A program made the position numbers and the translations under genes. Below, in pieces: positions 1-4,534 of a stretch of DNA of 5,394 nt (its first letter is position 1; the number at the start of each line of letters is the position of its first letter). The stretch is from Solirubrobacterales bacterium. GTDB taxonomy: Bacteria > Actinomycetota > Thermoleophilia > Solirubrobacterales > 70-9. Below the pieces are notes generated by a model that saw nothing but the letters and a program-made list of their open reading frames with translations, was not told the DNA's origin and did not search any database. The stretch lies in assembly GCA_013694825.1 (NCBI GenBank), contig JACDBR010000217.1:1-5394 (forward strand), in the 5' to 3' direction.

Positions 1-2
1 TT

Positions 3-1025
3 TCGGGTGAGCTCGACGTCACGGTCACCGCCGACGATCCCAGCGATCCCGAGGTGATCGCCTGGATGCAGGACCTTCAGGCCCGGGTCCTAGCCGACGG
101 CGGCTTCGACCCCGAGGAGACCTGTGCCAGTGGCGGAACCGACATCTGCCCGGCGGCGTCGCTCTCGGACATCGTCGCCTCGAGCGGCGAGATCCCCGAT
201 GAACGAGAGATCGACTCGATCCTCGGACTGCTGCCACCGCAGTTCGCCCAGGCGGTGATCGAGACGGACCCCGAGACCGGCGAGTTCGGCGACACCGCCG
301 TGATCGCCTTCGGGATCCGCGTCATGCCCTTCGACGAGCAGGCGGAGTTGATCGACCAGATCAGGGCGGAGATCGACGCCGAGGGCGGGCCGCCGCCCGG
401 GGTCGACGCCGCGCTCGTCGGCCTGCCGGTACTGGCGGCAGACGCCAACGGCGAGCTGTCGGGCAACCGCTACCTGCTCTCCGGCGTCGGCCTGCTGGCG
501 GTGGCGCTCGTGCTGCTGGCGCTCTACCGATCGCCGCGGCGGGCGCTCGTGCCGCTGATTCCGATCGTGCTGGCGACCGGCTGGGCGGGCCTGGTCTTCG
601 CCTTGGCGGAGTTCGTGCTGGGTGGGCTGGGGATCCTGGACGTGGCGCTCAACCCGATGTCGGCGACGCTGGGCGCGCTCGTGATCGCGATCGCTACCGA
701 GTTCAGCGTCCTGCTCTCCTCGCGATACCACGAGGAGCGCGGCTCGGGACTCGGGGTCGCTGAGGCGCTGCGGCGGGCCTACTCGCGCACCGGCGTCGCC
801 GTGCTGGCCTCGGGGCTCACCGCGACCGCCGGCTTCGCGACGCTGCTGGCGACAGACATCCCGATGGTCCGCGACTTCGGTCTCGTCACCGTGCTCGACC
901 TGCTGGTCTCACTGGCCGGGGTGATGATCGTGCTGCCCGCGGCGCTCGTCTGGGCCGAGCGCTGGGGCGCTCCGGCGCGCCATCCTATGCGCCTGCGGCG
1001 GCCGACTCGGGCCGGCTCTGGATGA
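3..1025 (+). CDS. RND/MMPL-family exporter, C-terminal part (5' end outside window)
   Basis: This is the last 340 residues of an inner-membrane RND-superfamily transporter, most like the MMPL/HAE3 (hydrophobe/amphiphile efflux-3) branch, which moves lipids or other hydrophobic molecules using the proton gradient. The reading frame is open to the left edge; the GTG at 54 is an internal valine. Visible residues 1 to about 155 are the second extracytoplasmic porter loop, with a CX7C pair at residues 41 and 49. Five membrane helices follow, at about 157-176, 182-206, 217-238, 264-283 and 292-317, matching TM8-TM12 of the family. The helix containing NPMSATLGAL and the following EFSVLLSSRYHEER stretch are typical of MMPL proteins. 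A short basic tail ends the protein. The stop overlaps the next start (ATGA), so the genes are probably co-translated. The substrate is unknown; the missing N-terminal half would help to place it. Confidence 0.9.
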   Translation, partial: SGELDVTVTADDPSDPEVIAWMQDLQARVLADGGFDPEETCASGGTDICPAASLSDIVASSGEIPDEREIDSILGLLPPQFAQAVIETDPETGEFGDTAVIAFGIRVMPFDEQAELIDQIRAEIDAEGGPPPGVDAALVGLPVLAADANGELSGNRYLLSGVGLLAVALVLLALYRSPRRALVPLIPIVLATGWAGLVFALAEFVLGGLGILDVALNPMSATLGALVIAIATEFSVLLSSRYHEERGSGLGVAEALRRAYSRTGVAVLASGLTATAGFATLLATDIPMVRDFGLVTVLDLLVSLAGVMIVLPAALVWAERWGAPARHPMRLRRPTRAGSG

Positions 1026-1753
1026 GTCACCGGCCCGGCGAGGAGCCCGAGGAAAGCGACGAGCGCGACGAGCCCGGCAAGCGCTCCGGGGCCCGCTACT
1101 CGTTGCTGGTCGGCGTCGCCTTCGTCGCCCTGGCGGCGATCGCCGCCTACAACGCGCTGAGCGGCGAGGAGGCGGGCGTCCTCGGCACGGTCTCGACGGA
1201 GGGGGGCGGGCCGATGCCGGAGTTCGCCGTCCCCACGCTGCTCGGCTCTCAGGAGGGCGACGCCAACATCTTCCAGGACGACTGCGAGTCCTCACAGACG
1301 CCCTGCCCGGCCGACAGCCGGCGAACGCCGGCCTGCGAGGTCGAGCTGGAGCAGGTGATCCGGGTCTGCGACTTCTTCGACCGCCCGCTGGTGATCTCGT
1401 TCTGGTTTGCGCAGGGGGGGCAGTGCCTTCCCTCGCAGGACGTCGTCGATCGGGTCGCCGCCAGCTTCGGCGACGAGGTGGGCTTTCTGTCGATCGATAT
1501 CCGCGACGACCGCGAGGACGCGGCCAAGGTGGTCGCCGAGCGGGGCTGGGAGATTCCGGTCGGCTGGGACGCCGACGGCGCGGTCTCCAACCTCTACCGG
1601 GTCGGAGGCTGCCCTACCGTCGCCTTCGCCTACCCGGGGGGGATCCTGGCGGGCGCCTCGATCAGCGAGCAGGAGGTCTCCGCGCAGGGGCTGACGGCCG
1701 CCGTCGAGCAGCTGGTACGCGATTCCAAGCTGCGGGCGGAGACCTACCGGTGA
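1022..1753 (+). CDS. Membrane-anchored thioredoxin-like (TlpA-type) protein with degenerate active site
   Basis: A 243-residue protein with an acidic/basic hydrophilic N-terminus (1-25), one membrane helix (about 26-45) and an extracytoplasmic thioredoxin-like domain (about 65-235). The fold is recognised from LVISFWFAQGGQC (residues 123-135), which aligns with the strand plus active site of TlpA/ResA proteins, and from VGGCPTVAFAYPGG, which carries the cis-proline (P198). In the family the active site is WCxxC; here the first cysteine position is G132 and only C135 remains. Further cysteines are at 88, 95, 105 and 116, in an inserted segment before the active-site strand, and at 197 next to the cis-proline, six in all. 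A normal dithiol reductase mechanism is therefore unlikely; a structural, chaperone-like or peroxiredoxin-like role, or a different disulfide pair, is possible. The ATG lies in an ATGA overlap with the exporter gene and has no good Shine-Dalgarno of its own. The end overlaps the next gene by GTGA. Confidence 0.85.
   Translation: MSHRPGEEPEESDERDEPGKRSGARYSLLVGVAFVALAAIAAYNALSGEEAGVLGTVSTEGGGPMPEFAVPTLLGSQEGDANIFQDDCESSQTPCPADSRRTPACEVELEQVIRVCDFFDRPLVISFWFAQGGQCLPSQDVVDRVAASFGDEVGFLSIDIRDDREDAAKVVAERGWEIPVGWDADGAVSNLYRVGGCPTVAFAYPGGILAGASISEQEVSAQGLTAAVEQLVRDSKLRAETYR
1734..1741 (+). promoter_or_regulatory. Ribosome binding site for the B3/B4 gene
   Basis: GGGCGGAG lies inside the end of the thioredoxin-like gene, with eight bases between its GGAG and the GTG start at 1750. 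It is what decides that start, together with the GTGA stop-start overlap. Confidence 0.6.
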
Positions 1754-2406
1754 GCACGGACCCCAGAGCGGACGGGCTGCGAATCGAGCTCGGACCGATC
1801 GATCCGGAGCTCGAAGCGGAGCTCTCGGGGGTCTCGCTGTGCAGTGCGCGCGTGGAGGCCGGAGCCCGGCGCAGCCCGCGCCCCGTGCGGGCCAACCTGG
1901 GACGCGTCGCCGACTCGATCAACGGCGCGACCGCGGTCAACCTGCGCCACCGGCCGATCCCCTGGGCCTACCGCGTCTTCTTTCGCCACATCGGCCTCGA
2001 TCCGGACGAGAGCCGGACGCCGGTCGAGCAGGCGAGCTTCGAGCGCATTGCGCACGGTGGCCTGCGAAGCCGCGGCCTGCCGGCCGACGCGCTGATGATC
2101 GCCACCCTCGAGACCCACGTCGCTGTGCGCGCCTTCGACGACGACCAGCTCGACGGATTGCCCGGCGTGCGCGGCTCAAGGCCGGGCGAGAGGCTCGAGG
2201 GCAGGCCCGGCGAGCTGCCCGAGGGGACGCTGGTGATCGCCGACCGCAGCCGCGTTCTCTCGCTGCTCTTCGGGCTGCCGGCGGCGAGCGTCGAGGTGGC
2301 CAAGACGACGGAGGCGAGCCGGATCTGCGCTCTGGGGGTCAGCGGCGTGCCGGCGATCGCCCTCGAGGAGGCGATCTGGGTGGTCGCCGAGTTGATGTCG
2401 GCCTGA
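1750..2406 (+). CDS. Free-standing B3/B4 domain protein (PheRS beta editing-domain homologue)
   Basis: A 218-residue soluble protein. From about residue 45 to 210 it matches the B3/B4 domain of the phenylalanyl-tRNA synthetase beta subunit, which holds the site that hydrolyses mischarged Tyr-tRNA(Phe). Visible family features are the helix with VADSINGATAVNLRHRPIPW (54-73), YRVFFRHIGLDPDESRTP (74-91) and the glycine/proline-rich barrel segment ending in LFGLPAASVEVAK (173-185). No catalytic synthetase or tRNA-anticodon domains are present, so this is one of the stand-alone homologues often annotated as phenylalanine-tRNA ligase beta-related proteins. Their substrates are mostly unproven; trans-editing of a mischarged tRNA or hydrolysis of an amino-acid ester is inference. 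I chose GTG 1750 because it forms a GTGA overlap with the upstream stop and has GGAG at 1738-1741, eight bases before it; the same frame is open further upstream only as a shadow of the preceding gene. Confidence 0.85.
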   Translation: MSTDPRADGLRIELGPIDPELEAELSGVSLCSARVEAGARRSPRPVRANLGRVADSINGATAVNLRHRPIPWAYRVFFRHIGLDPDESRTPVEQASFERIAHGGLRSRGLPADALMIATLETHVAVRAFDDDQLDGLPGVRGSRPGERLEGRPGELPEGTLVIADRSRVLSLLFGLPAASVEVAKTTEASRICALGVSGVPAIALEEAIWVVAELMSA

Positions 2407-2423
2407 GAGGCAGCGGGCTCGCG

Positions 2424-2459
2424 CGGCGCCCAGGACGCCACTTTGGTCGCGGGGCGCCG
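2424..2459 (+). terminator. Possible hairpin terminator after the exporter operon
   Basis: CGGCGCCC (2424-2431) and GGGCGCCG (2452-2459) can form a perfect 8-bp all-GC stem with a 20-nt loop, starting 17 nt after the B3/B4 stop codon. There is no following T run, so a canonical Rho-independent terminator is not shown; in high-GC actinobacteria U-less hairpins are common terminator candidates. It could also simply be a GC-rich coincidence. Confidence 0.35.
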
Positions 2460-2509
2460 GACCTCCTGGCGGAGATCCGGGAACCGGCGGATGAAGCCCA
2501 GAGCCTGGC

Positions 2510-2515
2510 TACACT
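2510..2515 (+). promoter_or_regulatory. Possible -10 promoter element for the 2590-3727 gene pair
   Basis: TACACT, in the context GGCTACACTTTCTCC, fits the TAnnnT pattern of housekeeping actinobacterial -10 elements and lies 74 nt before the ATG at 2590. No convincing TTGACA-like hexamer sits 16-18 nt upstream, so this rests on the -10 and on the need for a promoter after the preceding hairpin. Confidence 0.3.
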
Positions 2516-2528
2516 TTCTCCTTCGAGA

Positions 2529-2553
2529 GGAGGAGCACCTCCGAGGGGTGCTC
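2529..2553 (+). promoter_or_regulatory. Leader with two mutually exclusive hairpins
   Basis: In the leader before the gene at 2590, GAGCACC (2533-2539) pairs perfectly with GGTGCTC (2547-2553), and the stem can extend inward by a T-G and a C-G pair. The overlapping GGAGG (2529-2533) pairs perfectly with CCTCC (2538-2542) around a 4-nt loop. The two stems share bases and cannot coexist. This resembles a small conformational switch, but no ligand-binding riboswitch family is recognised and the element may be chance in GC-rich DNA. Confidence 0.3.
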
Positions 2554-2577
2554 GGCACGTCCCTTCGATCCCACCGG

Positions 2578-2584
2578 AAGGTGG
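2578..2584 (+). promoter_or_regulatory. Ribosome binding site deciding the ATG at 2590
   Basis: AAGGTGG lies five bases before the ATG at 2590. It supports this start over in-frame ATG 2491 and GTG 2443, whose extensions would cover the predicted -10 element and the leader hairpins. Confidence 0.55.
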
Positions 2585-2589
2585 CCGAG

Positions 2590-3213
2590 ATGACACAGAC
2601 GCTGATTGATACCCAGACGCTCACCGAGCCCGATGTCCCTCGCGTCCTGCGTGCGGCCGAGCTCGTCGCCCCGGCTCGGCTGCCGCTCGCGCCCGCGGAG
2701 CTCGAACGCGCCGCCCGCCGCGACCTGCGCGGCCAGATCGCCGACCTCGAGACCGAGCTCTCCGGCCTCTTCACCACAGGATTTCCCCGCCGTGCCGCAG
2801 GCATCGATTGGCGGGTCGGCGCGGCCGGTGGGCCGAGGCTACTCGGCATCGCCGAGCTCGAGCGCACCCGCGACGCCCTGGTCTCGCGAATCGCCGAAGT
2901 CCGCGCCGAGCTCTACAGGCGCGCCGACGCCGAGGAGGAGAGCCGGGTACGGGTCGAGCAGATGATCGCCGACCCCGAGCAGCACCGCTGGAGCCTCATC
3001 TCCAATGAGCATCTCGGCGATCCCGGCTGCAAGCACTTCCACGTCCGACCGCGCTGGGGCATCGTCGGCATGCTGATGAACTGGTGGCGGGTCAAGGTCT
3101 CATCGGGCTGTCCCTTAGCCGAGGGGCACGCCCTCGCGGCGCTGCCCCTTCCCACCGCCTCGAAGCCGCTCCAGGCGCCCGGATCGCCGCGTGCCGGCTG
3201 GATCCTCGTCTAG
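2590..3213 (+). CDS. Protein of unknown function with helical N-half and Cys/His/Trp-rich C-half
   Basis: A 207-residue soluble protein I cannot assign to a named family. Residues 34-62 and 87-127 are charged, Leu/Ala-rich heptad-like helices (for example LERAARRDLRGQIADLETEL) likely to form a coiled-coil or helical hairpin. Between them a short segment with GIDWRVG follows the motif TTGFPRR. The C-terminal half looks like a compact conserved module: RWSLISNEHLGDPGCKHF (133-150), then HVRPRWGIVGMLMNWWRVKV (151-170) and SSGCPL (171-176). C147, C174 and H149/H151 could bind a metal or form a disulfide; this is inference. Residues 180-207 are Pro/Ala-rich and probably disordered. No signal peptide or membrane helix is seen. 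I recall similar WWRVKVSxGCP endings in uncharacterised actinobacterial proteins, but cannot check. The downstream membrane protein begins 13 nt later and is probably co-transcribed. Confidence 0.75.
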   Translation: MTQTLIDTQTLTEPDVPRVLRAAELVAPARLPLAPAELERAARRDLRGQIADLETELSGLFTTGFPRRAAGIDWRVGAAGGPRLLGIAELERTRDALVSRIAEVRAELYRRADAEEESRVRVEQMIADPEQHRWSLISNEHLGDPGCKHFHVRPRWGIVGMLMNWWRVKVSSGCPLAEGHALAALPLPTASKPLQAPGSPRAGWILV

Positions 3214-3215
3214 CC

Positions 3216-3220
3216 GGAGG
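3216..3220 (+). promoter_or_regulatory. Ribosome binding site deciding the GTG start at 3227
   Basis: GGAGG lies six bases before the GTG at 3227 and just after the upstream stop at 3211-3213. It supports this start over the in-frame GTG at 3191, which would overlap the preceding gene. Confidence 0.65.
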
Positions 3221-3226
3221 CGCCCG

Positions 3227-3727
3227 GTGAGCAACCGCTCCAAGAAGCGACGCAAGCGCCCCACCCCGCGGGCCCGGCCGGCCGCCGCCGAATCGCCGCC
3301 GGCGTCGCTCGAACAGCCGAAAGTCGCAGCATCGGGGCGCCGCGACCCGGAGGGACCGCCGCCCGCGCCTTGGGGCTCCTTTCCGCTGGTCGAGCTCGTC
3401 GTGCTCGTCGGGCTCGTGATGCTCGGCGTCGGGTTCTTCGCCGGTGGATCGCGGAGCACGACCCTGATCGGGACCGGTCTTGCGCTCTGTTCGCTGGCCG
3501 GGCTCGAGCTCACGGTGCGCGAGCACTTCTCCGGCTATCGCTCCCACTCGACCCTGCTCGGCTCGCTGGTCGGCATCGTCGTGCTGGCGGTGCTCTACGT
3601 GCTGCTGCCCGGCCTGCTGCCGCCGGTCGGTCGGGTCGTCGCGGCGCTCATCTGCGGCGTTGCGGCGGGCGCCACCTTCGTCTACGCCTTTCGCCGGCGC
3701 TCGGGTCAGAGCATCAAGCTGCGCTAG
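3227..3727 (+). CDS. Small four-helix integral membrane protein of unknown function
   Basis: A 166-residue protein. Residues 1-50 form a cytoplasmic-looking tail, strongly basic at the start (SNRSKKRRKRPTPR) and then Pro/Ala-rich. Four hydrophobic segments follow at about 53-71, 76-94, 109-128 and 133-155, and the protein ends in a short basic tail (RRRSGQSIKLR). By the positive-inside rule both ends are probably cytoplasmic. The most distinctive part is the loop VREHFSGYRSHSTLLG (97-112) between helices two and three, rich in His, Arg and Tyr, which would lie on the inner side of the membrane and looks like a conserved functional loop. No enzyme or transporter family is recognised. The start is set by GGAGG at 3216-3220. 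It follows the coiled-coil-like gene by 13 nt on the same strand, so a shared transcript is likely. Confidence 0.75.
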   Translation: MSNRSKKRRKRPTPRARPAAAESPPASLEQPKVAASGRRDPEGPPPAPWGSFPLVELVVLVGLVMLGVGFFAGGSRSTTLIGTGLALCSLAGLELTVREHFSGYRSHSTLLGSLVGIVVLAVLYVLLPGLLPPVGRVVAALICGVAAGATFVYAFRRRSGQSIKLR

Positions 3728-3732
3728 GAAGC

Positions 3733-3773
3733 GGGGGACGCGGGCGCGGGACGGGACACGTCCCGCATCCCCC
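3733..3773. terminator. Probable bidirectional terminator between convergent genes
   Basis: GCGGGACG (3746-3753) and CGTCCCGC (3759-3766) form a perfect 8-bp stem with a 5-nt loop. An outer GGGGGA (3733-3738) and TCCCCC (3768-3773) add a second 6-bp stem across an asymmetric bulge. It fills the 53-nt gap between the plus-strand membrane-protein gene and the minus-strand IHF gene, which is where a shared terminator is expected. No T run follows on either strand. Confidence 0.55.
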
Positions 3774-3780
3774 TGTCGCT

Positions 3781-4158
3781 TCAGGCTGCGCTGAGGGCCT
3801 CCTGCGGGCGCTCGCCGACACTCGGGCGGGCCCGGGACTTGGCCTCGAGCTCGCGTGCGACGACATTGCGCTGACGCGCGGTCAGCCTTCCGAGCTGGCG
3901 GTTCTCGCTCAGCTCGAGGTCTGAGAGGAACTTGCGCGAACGCGTGCGGCCCCATCGCTGCTGGCTTCTCAGCAATTCGCCGACGCTCATCGTTTCAGCC
4001 TCCCAGGGACACTCACGCACCACCCTCGCGACCTCAACCGTGCCCCCGGCCACCTGTCGCTTGAGCGACGCTCGGGCCAGTCTGACCCGGTTGGCTCGAG
4101 CCAGCGCCTGAATGTGCTGCGGGTCGCTGGCAGGGGCGATCGAAGTAGCAGTTTGCAT
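3781..4158 (-). CDS. mihF: Actinobacterial-type integration host factor (mIHF/sIHF family nucleoid protein)
   Basis: A 125-residue DNA-binding protein. The family binds and bends DNA, shapes the actinobacterial nucleoid, and supports phage L5 integration in mycobacteria; it is unrelated to enterobacterial IHF. Residues about 15-50 form the N-terminal helix (ALARANRVRLARASLKRQV), and 56-105 form the helix-two-turn-helix region, with MSVGELLRSQQRWGRTRSRK and then LSDLELSENRQLGRLT aligning to the family's VSALLxSLPGVGKxxA and LGISExRRVxGLG core. The usual small GVGK loop is here QQRWGRTR, a divergence. Typical members are about 100-107 residues; this one carries a roughly 15-residue N-terminal and a 20-residue Arg/Pro/Glu C-terminal extension. 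The ATG is preceded by GGAGGAGGAG (complement of 4164-4173), an unusually strong ribosome site implying high expression. It is flanked by a membrane protein and an oxoamine synthase, not by the guanylate kinase gene usual for this family, so it may be a paralogue. Confidence 0.82.
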   Translation of the reverse strand: MQTATSIAPASDPQHIQALARANRVRLARASLKRQVAGGTVEVARVVRECPWEAETMSVGELLRSQQRWGRTRSRKFLSDLELSENRQLGRLTARQRNVVARELEAKSRARPSVGERPQEALSAA

Positions 4159-4161
4159 GTG

Positions 4162-4173
4162 CTCTCCTCCTCC
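4162..4173 (-). promoter_or_regulatory. Strong Shine-Dalgarno of the IHF gene
   Basis: Read on the minus strand this is GGAGGAGGAGAG, three consecutive GGAG-type repeats ending three bases before the ATG at 4158, with the GGAGG core at 4-10 bases depending on register. It fixes the start and suggests a high translation rate, as expected for an abundant nucleoid protein. Confidence 0.7.
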
Positions 4174-4213
4174 GAAGAGGTAGTGGTGGGAATTGTCTAA
4201 AGCGCCAGTGCAC

Positions 4214-4227
4214 CCGCTGGCCAGCGG
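4214..4227. repeat. 14-bp perfect palindrome upstream of the IHF gene
   Basis: CCGCTGGCCAGCGG is identical to its reverse complement over all 14 bases. It lies 56-69 nt before the IHF start codon. It could be an operator for a dimeric regulator or a simple RNA foldback; the symmetry breaks immediately outside it. Confidence 0.5.
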
Positions 4228-4251
4228 CCACGGAGGTGCGCGAAACGGGCT

Positions 4252-4271
4252 CCAGCCGGGTTAGCGGCTGG
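4252..4271 (-). promoter_or_regulatory. Hairpin in the presumed IHF leader
   Basis: CCAGCCG (4252-4258) and CGGCTGG (4265-4271) form a perfect 7-bp stem with a 6-nt loop. It lies within the predicted leader about 94 nt before the IHF start. No U run follows, so I do not call it a terminator; it may affect mRNA stability or be chance. Confidence 0.35.
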
Positions 4272-4325
4272 TCACTTCCCTGTGGGTCCGTTCCGATCGC
4301 TCCCTGCCGCGAGTGCGTCCGGCAC

Positions 4326-4335
4326 GTTGCGCAAC
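4326..4335. repeat. 10-bp palindrome overlapping the candidate -10 and start site
   Basis: GTTGCGCAAC is a perfect palindrome whose left three bases on the minus strand overlap the TAAGTT hexamer and which extends to the predicted transcription start. A protein bound here would block RNA polymerase, so it is a candidate operator. Ten bases is short and could be chance. Confidence 0.35.
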
Positions 4336-4361
4336 TTAAGGCTCGGCGGGGGGAGAATCAA
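4333..4361 (-). promoter_or_regulatory. Candidate promoter for the IHF gene
   Basis: On the minus strand TTGATT (4361-4356) is followed after exactly 17 nt by TAAGTT (4338-4333), matching the -35 (TTGACA) at 4 of 6 and the TAnnnT -10 pattern. Transcription would begin near 4326 and give a leader of about 168 nt. It lies in one of the few AT-richer spots of the gap. A closer alternative near 4192-4200 (TTTAGACAAT) lacks a -35. Confidence 0.4.
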
Positions 4362-4495
4362 CGTGTATTGCCGCACTCGGCCCGAGCCGTCCGCTAAGAG
4401 CAGCATTTTCCTCGGCAAGCCCGGTGTAGCGGCCCTTTCGGCCGGTGCGGATAGTTACGACGGTGCGTCCGAACGGCTAGGGCGTGCCCTCCGAT

Positions 4496-4516
4496 CGGCG
4501 GGCCGACTGCCCGTCG
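4496..4516 (-). terminator. Weak hairpin after the oxoamine synthase gene
   Basis: On the minus strand CGACGGGC and GCCCGCCG form an 8-bp stem with one A-C mismatch and a 5-nt loop, 18 nt after the stop codon. There is no T run. It is a possible transcription end for the oxoamine synthase gene. Confidence 0.3.
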
Positions 4517-4534
4517 CGCGGCGGCCCGGCGGCG

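Larger units (their letters stand above)
4159..4534. other. 376-nt intergenic region between oxoamine synthase and IHF genes
   Basis: No credible coding frame is seen here on either strand, and no tRNA or recognised riboswitch. Reading on the minus strand, it holds a weak hairpin after the oxoamine synthase stop, a candidate promoter (4361-4333) with an overlapping 10-bp palindrome, and then a leader of about 170 nt to the IHF start containing a 7-bp hairpin and a 14-bp perfect palindrome. The 4362-4495 part has short GC hairpins such as CGGCC/GGCCG (4431-4445) and the interrupted palindrome CTCGG-C-CCGAG (4376-4386), without a clear role. Confidence 0.6.

Noticed and set aside
90..731. Minus-strand open frame of 213 codons opposite the exporter
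   Set aside because: Arg/Gln/His-rich antisense shadow of the transmembrane coding frame.
1410..1432. Possible frameshift at the 7-G run explaining the missing active-site cysteine
   Set aside because: The frame is right both before (FWF) and after (C135 onward to the cis-proline and the stop overlap), so no indel is needed; the Gly codons are real in this sequence.
2443..2589. N-terminal extension of the unknown protein from GTG 2443 or ATG 2491
   Set aside because: The extension is Arg-rich, lacks a good ribosome site, and covers the hairpins and possible -10; ATG 2590 has AAGGTGG at the right distance.
1968..2867. Long minus-strand open frame of 299 codons
   Set aside because: Ser/Arg/Pro-rich low-complexity translation lying opposite the well-supported B3/B4 gene and the next gene; typical antisense shadow in high-GC DNA.
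3092..3955. Minus-strand open frame of 287 codons
   Set aside because: Arg/Gln/Glu-rich translation without domain features, antisense to two plus-strand genes and overlapping the IHF gene in another frame.
4376..4445. Interrupted palindrome and CGGCC/GGCCG stem as a possible riboswitch or small RNA
   Set aside because: Short GC stems only; I could not match any known RNA family, and no promoter or terminator frames them convincingly.
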